DNA of 64,000 bases from Thalassoroseus pseudoceratinae (GTDB lineage: Bacteria > Planctomycetota > Planctomycetia > Planctomycetales > Planctomycetaceae). This document shows, piece after piece, positions 59,894 to 64,000 of the stretch. The stretch covers positions 62,001 to 126,000 of the forward strand of contig NZ_JAALXT010000010.1 in assembly GCF_011634775.1 (NCBI RefSeq), written 5' to 3'. The position numbers were made by a program, and so were the translations under genes. A model generated the notes under the pieces. The model did no database searches and was not told the DNA's origin. It was given only the letters and a program-made list of their open reading frames with translations. Numbering within the stretch: the first letter of the stretch is position 1; every line of letters starts with the position of its first letter.

Positions 59894-60904
59894 ATGAACA
59901 GACGACTTTCCATCTGCTCTTTATCAGTGGCCCTTCTTGGAACGCTGCTGGTCGCGCCGGCGAACGGGCAAACTGCCCTCGCAGTGGAGAGTCCCAGCTT
60001 TGAGGGTGTGCTCCATGACAACCTGTCCAACGAGGATCGCCAGGGCAGCGGGTTCAATCCACTTTTTCTGAAGTCCTACCCCACATCGAATCTCTTACGT
60101 GACGATGCAGTGGGGCTCAACTTCGAACACATCTTTAATGGTGCGAAAGAACAAGATGACATTTCTATGTTCACTCCACGCCGCGACCCTTGCGATGTAA
60201 AGCAACTGGACGAAAGCCGATTCCGAATCCATTGGCCCGCCGCAGGTTCCCAATGGGGATTAGGAGCTCAGATGATCTACGACCTGTCAAACGAAGGTCA
60301 GATCGATCTCACCTTCGAATGCACGCCCACCAGAGACCTTTTTCCGCAGGGATTCGTCGTCATGATGTGGGCGTCGTACATGAATCGCACAGTTGATCGA
60401 AGGATCCACTTCTGGGGCAAAGAGGGAGACCGCACGGGTTGGGTGCGGTTCGGTGTTGGAAAAGGGAAAGACTTTGAGGTCGGGACGGTGGCTCATGCAG
60501 GCGTATCGGATCTGCCCTTCGAGCCAGGAGCACATACGCTAAATGTCATCGAACATCCCGAGAAGAAGTTCATCGCACCTTTCTACTACAGTTTTCTAGA
60601 CGACGATCGCGACCTGAAGACAACCGATGACAGGCTGCTATTTATGGTTCTATTCGATCAGACCGATTCGATCCGATTCGCGATGTGGAACTTCTTCAAG
60701 GACGACGCCGGCGATCCCGACACCCATAGTCCGGCTTGGGACTGGCAATACGTTATCCGAGATCCGCAAGTGGGTCAGCGATACGGATACCGCGCACGCG
60801 TCGTGGTAAAGCCATTCAAGGGAAATACGCAGATATGGAGAGAGTATCAGAAGTGGAGTAAAGACCTGGAATTGGAGTTGCCACCTTCCCCCATGCAGAA
60901 ATGA
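59894..60904 (+). CDS. Secreted hypothetical protein, jelly-roll-like
   Basis: A 336-aa exported protein (leader SICSLSVALLGTLLVAPANGQ). The mature region is beta-rich, with FEHIFNGAKEQDDISMFTPRRD, WGLGAQMIYDLSNEGQIDLTFECTP, FPQGFVVMMWASYMNRTVDRRIHFWGKEG and LMVLFDQTDSIRFAMWNF, which suggests a concanavalin- or jelly-roll-type carbohydrate-related fold. No enzyme family is recognised. It follows the MBL-fold gene by about 120 bp in the same direction. Confidence 0.8.
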   Translation: MNRRLSICSLSVALLGTLLVAPANGQTALAVESPSFEGVLHDNLSNEDRQGSGFNPLFLKSYPTSNLLRDDAVGLNFEHIFNGAKEQDDISMFTPRRDPCDVKQLDESRFRIHWPAAGSQWGLGAQMIYDLSNEGQIDLTFECTPTRDLFPQGFVVMMWASYMNRTVDRRIHFWGKEGDRTGWVRFGVGKGKDFEVGTVAHAGVSDLPFEPGAHTLNVIEHPEKKFIAPFYYSFLDDDRDLKTTDDRLLFMVLFDQTDSIRFAMWNFFKDDAGDPDTHSPAWDWQYVIRDPQVGQRYGYRARVVVKPFKGNTQIWREYQKWSKDLELELPPSPMQK

Positions 60905-60954
60905 TTTGCGTGACAATGGTCGTTCCATGTCTGGTCGATCTGGCTTTGTATGTG

Positions 60955-61257
60955 TCAAGCAACATCGTCCTTGTGTGACTTGAGGCGTCGCAAGACTTGA
61001 GTTATACGAGCGCGGCTGACGCCGAGATGCCGGGCCAATCGCATGCGGTCGCGTTTCGGTATGGCGGACTCCGATTCCGCCCGAATCTGGTCCGAAATTG
61101 AATTCCACTTGAACATTTCGATCTCCGGCAATCGTCGTAACCTCTTGGTACGAAAAGCACCTAGCTCGACGAAGCCGCGGTTCGGATCGAGACCGCCTCG
61201 GGGAGGTGTCACGACCTGTGTCGTTTGCGAGAATTTGAACCATGTCATGGCGTTCAT
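60955..61257 (-). CDS. Small HTH protein
   Basis: A 100-aa protein whose C-terminal half is a helix-turn-helix: KRDRMRLARHLGVSRARITQVLRRLKSHKDD. The pattern R-x-x-L-A-R-x-L-G-V-S-R-A-R-x-T-Q-V-L matches the DNA-binding tail found on planctomycete recombinase-linked proteins. The N-terminal half is unrecognised. It is similar to the HTH protein at 63.6 kb. It may be a regulator or a recombinase remnant; the start at 61257 is a guess among several Met codons. Confidence 0.6.
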   Translation of the reverse strand: MNAMTWFKFSQTTQVVTPPRGGLDPNRGFVELGAFRTKRLRRLPEIEMFKWNSISDQIRAESESAIPKRDRMRLARHLGVSRARITQVLRRLKSHKDDVA

Positions 61258-61363
61258 GACCTGCCGCTGACACCTGTTGGACCGGTTCAACGAAGCGGAC
61301 GAGGTCGGTCCATGAACGGCCCGGCAGCGGAAGTGAATCGGACCACGGAATATGCGACGCAAG

Positions 61364-61401
61364 AAAAAAACGCCCGAAGGCCGGTCGACAACCTTCGGGC
61401 G
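61364..61401 (-). terminator. Rho-independent terminator
   Basis: CGCCCGAAGG (61371-61380) and CCTTCGGGCG (61392-61401) make a 10-bp stem. A run of seven A on the plus strand to the left gives a T tail on the minus strand. It ends the gene at 61405. Confidence 0.88.
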
Positions 61402-61404
61402 GAG

Positions 61405-61710
61405 TCAGTCCTCCAGATGTTTGCCGGTCGCCTTCTTGACGATGTAATCAGCGTAGGTCACCTCGGAGTCGCGATAGTAAATGTGTGAAGCGTGAACTTC
61501 CAAGAGGTGCAGAATACTATCGAGCGCCGCCAAGAGTTCGGGGGCGGCGGCCAAGATCCAAGCATTCCATTCAGGATCGACACCGTCTATGGCGGGTTCA
61601 GTGCAACGGACGATGATCTTACCGTTTGCGTCATGAATCAGACGAGAAGATTGGTCGTAGGTCCAGCGGGACCACATCAAGTATTCCCAATGGGGATCAA
61701 AGTAAGTCAT
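61405..61710 (-). CDS. Small phage-like hypothetical protein
   Basis: A 101-aa protein. NAWILAAAPELLAALDSILHLLEVH is the A-A-P-E-L-L-A-A-L motif common in small phage- and plasmid-encoded proteins. The N-terminal part (HWEYLMWSRWTYDQSSRLIHDANGKIIVRC) is beta-like. No function is known. It has its own terminator directly downstream, so it is an independent unit. Confidence 0.68.
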   Translation of the reverse strand: MTYFDPHWEYLMWSRWTYDQSSRLIHDANGKIIVRCTEPAIDGVDPEWNAWILAAAPELLAALDSILHLLEVHASHIYYRDSEVTYADYIVKKATGKHLED

Positions 61711-61734
61711 GAGAGAGGGGAGTAAGAAAGTAAG

Positions 61735-61768
61735 TAAAAAGCCCACCCGACCGAAGCCGAGCGGGCAA
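61735..61768 (-). terminator. Rho-independent terminator
   Basis: A 10-bp minus-strand stem with some G-U pairs (GCCCGCTCGG pairing with TCGGGTGGGC across a short loop) followed by five T (AAAAA to the left on plus). It ends the gene at 61777. Confidence 0.7.
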
Positions 61769-61776
61769 CGAAACGG

Positions 61777-62184
61777 TTACGACTCCTCGCCGCAACCGCA
61801 TTCCTCGTTGTATTTCAGTTTTTGTTCTTCGATTTCAATGAACGCGTTCCACTCATCGACCAGCTCACGGCTGATGTTGCGGAACCGTTCGGACTCCTGG
61901 TAAAGCCCCGACGAATCGTAATCGCCGACCAGAGCCACGCGGTCACCGGCCCAGCGGCCGGCAATCGGAGAGAGGGGACCGCGAATTGCTCCGCCTTCCC
62001 CGCACCCCCTGTGGTAACCGTAGTAGTCGCCACCGCCACCCTCGTCGCACTTGCGGAGCAGCAGCGTGAAGATGGAACCCTGCGTGTTGGCGGCCCGCTC
62101 CCAAAGTTTGGCACCGCCGTCGATGCACCAGGGGCAGACGTATTCTTGTTTGTCGGTGTTGATGGCTTTGAAGTATTGACCCAT
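61777..62184 (-). CDS. Small Cys/Gly-rich accessory protein
   Basis: A 135-aa protein starting MGQYFKAINTDKQEYVCPW. This resembles a small phage/plasmid accessory family beginning MGQYY-KAVN-x-D and having SPIAGRWAGDRVALVGDYDSSGLYQ in the middle. It has CPWCI, a Gly-rich CDEGGGGDYYGYHRGCGEGG loop and a C-terminal NEECGCGEES, all possible metal ligands. It is preceded by a minus-strand gene and followed by a terminator. The function is unknown. Confidence 0.68.
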   Translation of the reverse strand: MGQYFKAINTDKQEYVCPWCIDGGAKLWERAANTQGSIFTLLLRKCDEGGGGDYYGYHRGCGEGGAIRGPLSPIAGRWAGDRVALVGDYDSSGLYQESERFRNISRELVDEWNAFIEIEEQKLKYNEECGCGEES

Positions 62185-62261
62185 GCGAAAGAGGGGAATT
62201 GGAAATACAAAAAGCCCGCAACCGACATGGGGGCCGATCACGGGAGAGAACGCCGAGGCGT

Positions 62262-62633
62262 TCAATAGTCGGAAGCGAGCAGCGGCGTGATGGCACCGCC
62301 CTTGCCGTCGTCGATAAACCAGAGCGGTTCACGTTTACGGTCCGTGCGGTCCTCGAAGACCTGCAGGTAATCGATTCCGTCATATTCCTGAGCGAGCCGT
62401 CGCAGCTTTTCCAAGCACTGGCGAATGACAACCGGACCGTAGGTGATCGCGACCGCCTGCGTCATGACGAACGGACTGGCCACCGAGGGCTCGAACCGTA
62501 AGGAGGACGCTGGGTCGTCATACGAAATTTCCTGTATCTTGAGACGCGGGAGGACGTCCGCTAACGAGTTCGCCGATGATGTCGCGTCCTGTTTTCGGAC
62601 GGGACGCTTGGCCCGTGGTGGCACGTGTGCCAT
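62262..62633 (-). CDS. Hypothetical protein
   Basis: A 123-aa protein beginning with a basic stretch (MAHVPPRAKRPVRKQDA), then ASPFVMTQAVAITYGPVVIRQCLEKLRRLAQEYDGIDYLQVFEDRTDRKREPLWFIDDGKGGAITPLL. The end resembles small phage accessory proteins that interact with DNA, but nothing specific is recognised. Located directly upstream of the Cys/Gly-rich gene and probably cotranscribed with it. Confidence 0.6.
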   Translation of the reverse strand: MAHVPPRAKRPVRKQDATSSANSLADVLPRLKIQEISYDDPASSLRFEPSVASPFVMTQAVAITYGPVVIRQCLEKLRRLAQEYDGIDYLQVFEDRTDRKREPLWFIDDGKGGAITPLLASDY

Positions 62634-62974
62634 GAGAAAATGGGGGAGGAAGTAGAAAACGCTACCCACGGGAACGTGAGCAGGCACTGCAGCCTCAGCA
62701 ATTCGCAGGCCGTGGTCACAGGGTGTCAGGCGCGCGGGAAGAGGGGAGGAGACTGGTCCGGTGTCGCCGGTTCGCAAGACTCCGTCGCCGAGAACCGTTC
62801 GCGCACACCGGAAGCCCGCAGCCCTTGCACCGCACAAGGGACCGAATTGCTGCACTGCCTCTGCCTACAAGCCCCTTCCCATCGACTCGGGAAAGACATG
62901 GATTTCGTCCTGGAAGATCGTCTCAACAACGAATTCCAGTTCACCAATTTGGCGTTTCGTGGTACAATTTCGGC
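62634..62974. other. Gap between small accessory genes
   Basis: About 340 bases. A plus-strand frame runs through it to the antitoxin gene but is not protein-like. A promoter for the toxin-antitoxin pair should lie here; no clear -35/-10 was recognised. Confidence 0.4.
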
Positions 62975-63244
62975 ATGACTACGAAACTCTCCAAAGATTT
63001 GGCGGACGCCCTTCAGGCCAGCGGCGACAGCGAACTGGAAGTGGTCGATCCGGGCAGTAACCGAACGTATTTCGTCGTCGACGCCGACGTGCATCGACGT
63101 GCGATGGAAGCGTTACGGCGTCAGCAGGACCGCGACGCCATCGCTCAAGGCATCGCGGAAATGGAAGCAGGTGAGGGAGTTCCGCTCAATGAAGCATTCG
63201 ATGATATCCGAGCAACCCTCGGTCTACGACAACGCCAGCAGTGA
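62975..63244 (+). CDS. Antitoxin of a RelE/ParE-type pair
   Basis: An 89-aa protein. LSKDLADALQASGDSELEVVDPGSNRTYFVVDADVHRRAMEALRRQQDRDAIAQGIAEMEAGEGVPLNEAFDDIRATLGL is typical of small antitoxins with a Phd/AbrB-like N-terminal dimer strand and a C-terminal helix that wraps the toxin. It overlaps the toxin's GTG by 4 bp. The neutralising role is inferred from this arrangement. Confidence 0.78.
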   Translation: MTTKLSKDLADALQASGDSELEVVDPGSNRTYFVVDADVHRRAMEALRRQQDRDAIAQGIAEMEAGEGVPLNEAFDDIRATLGLRQRQQ

Positions 63245-63582
63245 GCTATCGTCTCATTATTCTGCCCCAGGCCAAAGCGGACGTGCTGAGTAACGCGGAG
63301 TGGTGGGCGCGCCATCACTCGCCAGAACAGGCTGCTCATTGGTTGGATACGGTTCAGTCCCAGCTGGAATCGATCGTCGACTTTCCTGAAAGCCATTCAC
63401 TGTCGGCGGAGAACGATGAATTTTCGTACGAAATTCGTGACAAGCTGCTCGGCCTCGGCTCACGGCCCAGCTATCGCGCGGTGTTCGCGATCAAGGATGA
63501 CACGATCTATGTTTTGACCGTACAGCGTGCCGCTCAGGATTCACTCCAACCGGATGACGTCGTCCCGCCACCGTCCACGTAA
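63241..63582 (+). CDS. RelE/ParE-family toxin
   Basis: A 113-aa toxin-like protein. YRLIILPQAKADVLSNAEWWARHHSPEQAAHWLDTVQSQLESI is the ParE/RelE-type N-terminal alpha-beta start, and RPSYRAVFAIKDDTIYVLTVQRAAQDSL the C-terminal strands with the conserved Arg and R-A-A end. Targets differ (gyrase for ParE, ribosome-bound mRNA for RelE) and cannot be decided. The GTG start overlaps the antitoxin's stop. Confidence 0.85.
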   Translation: MSYRLIILPQAKADVLSNAEWWARHHSPEQAAHWLDTVQSQLESIVDFPESHSLSAENDEFSYEIRDKLLGLGSRPSYRAVFAIKDDTIYVLTVQRAAQDSLQPDDVVPPPST

Positions 63583-63589
63583 TCCCGAA

Positions 63590-63775
63590 TCAGGCAGATT
63601 TGCTGCTCTCGTTCTCGGCGTCTTTGAGCCGATTGAGCACCTGCGTGACACGGGCTCGTGAGACACCCAAATGTCGAGCAAGTGCCGCTCGCGACCAAAA
63701 TTTTCCGGAGTCAATCAGGGATTGGTAGTACCGAGCCAGAAGTCGGCGGCTTTGCGACCGGGATATTCGCCCCAA
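63590..63775 (-). CDS. Small HTH protein, paralogue of the one at 61.0 kb
   Basis: A 61-aa protein consisting mainly of an HTH: SGKFWSRAALARHLGVSRARVTQVLNRLKDAE. The core matches the HTH at 60955-61257 almost residue by residue. It may be a remnant of a recombinase-associated DNA-binding protein or a stand-alone regulator. It lies 7 bp from the toxin's end, converging on it. Confidence 0.58.
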   Translation of the reverse strand: MGRISRSQSRRLLARYYQSLIDSGKFWSRAALARHLGVSRARVTQVLNRLKDAENESSKSA

Positions 63776-63815
63776 TTCTGATGCCTAGCATATCATCATT
63801 GATGGTTCCAAGCAT

Positions 63816-64000
63816 TCAATCGCTTAACATGAAGCTTTGGTCGATCAGACGCTTTATCTCGTCTAGCCGGACGGTTCCATCGAGGATTACCGTCAGCCAG
63901 TGTTCCTTGTTCATGTGGTAAGCGGGAAAGAACCCAGCACTCTTCCGCAAGGTACCAATCTCCTGGGGGGCGCATTTGACGTCAAGGATGTCGACGTTCT
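63816..64000 (-). CDS. MmcQ/YjbR family protein, partial at window end
   Basis: The minus strand from the window edge encodes about 61 residues ending at a TGA (63816-63818): NVDILDVKCAPQEIG, GFFPAYHMNKEHWLTVILDG and LDEIKRLIDQSFMLSD. G-F/Y-P-A-Y-H-M-N-K-x-H-W-x-T/S-V...D-G-x...I-x-x-L-I-x-x-S is the C-terminus of the MmcQ/YjbR (DUF419) family. The N-terminal half lies outside the window. The family is DNA-binding-like in fold and of unknown function. Confidence 0.82.
   Translation of the reverse strand, partial: NVDILDVKCAPQEIGTLRKSAGFFPAYHMNKEHWLTVILDGTVRLDEIKRLIDQSFMLSD

Overview
This window looks like part of a planctomycete chromosome. The main reasons are the secreted sulfatases, the Planctomycetes-specific cytochrome-like families (PSCyt1/DUF1549/DUF1553, DUF1587-1592-1588-1585, DUF1501, DUF1552), the paired ECF sigma/FecR-type regulators, and twin-arginine-like leaders on MocA and sugar-isomerase-like proteins. 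Genus cannot be fixed from the sequence alone.

Layout. 0.2-3.8 kb: a sulfatase, a truncated tRNA-Pro(CGG) 3' half with its terminator, and a PQQ-type beta-propeller. 4.2-11.1 kb: the most unusual region. A second, divergent EF-Tu gene is followed, on the same strand, by 31 recognisable tRNA genes covering all 20 amino acids in about 4.8 kb. Inside the array are an Rnl2-like RNA ligase and three small unknown genes. Terminator-like hairpins lie at both ends of the array. The EF-Tu copy has lost the RGITI switch-I motif, the site cut by the Lit exclusion protease in E. coli EF-Tu. I read the block as a possible spare translation kit against tRNA- or EF-Tu-targeting toxins; this is inference. 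11.5-24.6 kb: a glycerophosphodiesterase, a GH16-like enzyme, a ceramidase remnant, a FAD oxidoreductase fused to an HExxH protein, a DUF1501/DUF1549-DUF1553 operon and an ECF sigma/FecR pair. 25.4-36.1 kb: a small membrane protein, a truncated pRiA4b ORF-3 gene, a second ECF sigma/FecR pair, a broken sulfatase, then a collinear catabolic cluster (DUF1592-type, DUF1552, TIM-barrel isomerase, Gfo/Idh/MocA).

36.5-44.1 kb (minus strand): an apparent operon for a ubiquitin-like conjugation system. From upstream to downstream it holds DUF1257 (Ycf35-like), DUF2997, a Ycf46-like AAA ATPase with a one-base homopolymer frameshift, several unknown proteins, a 76-residue ubiquitin-like protein, an E2-like protein with a Cys-rich zinc-binding tail, a JAMM peptidase, a ThiF/E1-like enzyme and a small membrane protein. 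It ends in a strong terminator and is bordered upstream by a tRNA-Asn 3' remnant.

44.7-52.3 kb: a perfect sigma-54 promoter precedes aldehyde dehydrogenase, alcohol dehydrogenase, NAD(P)-binding protein and AhpC/TSA genes, followed by a PAS histidine kinase, a receiver protein and an NtrC-type activator. A second sigma-54 promoter at 52.5 kb precedes a secreted protein, an alginate-lyase-like protein and two sulfatases. Both promoters carry GTTACA half-sites about 48 bp upstream of the -24 box, suggesting one regulon for polysaccharide degradation and aldehyde clearance. 58.9-64.0 kb: a metallo-beta-lactamase-fold hydrolase, a secreted unknown, several small phage-like or accessory genes with terminators, two related HTH proteins, a RelE/ParE-type toxin-antitoxin pair and the end of an MmcQ/YjbR gene.
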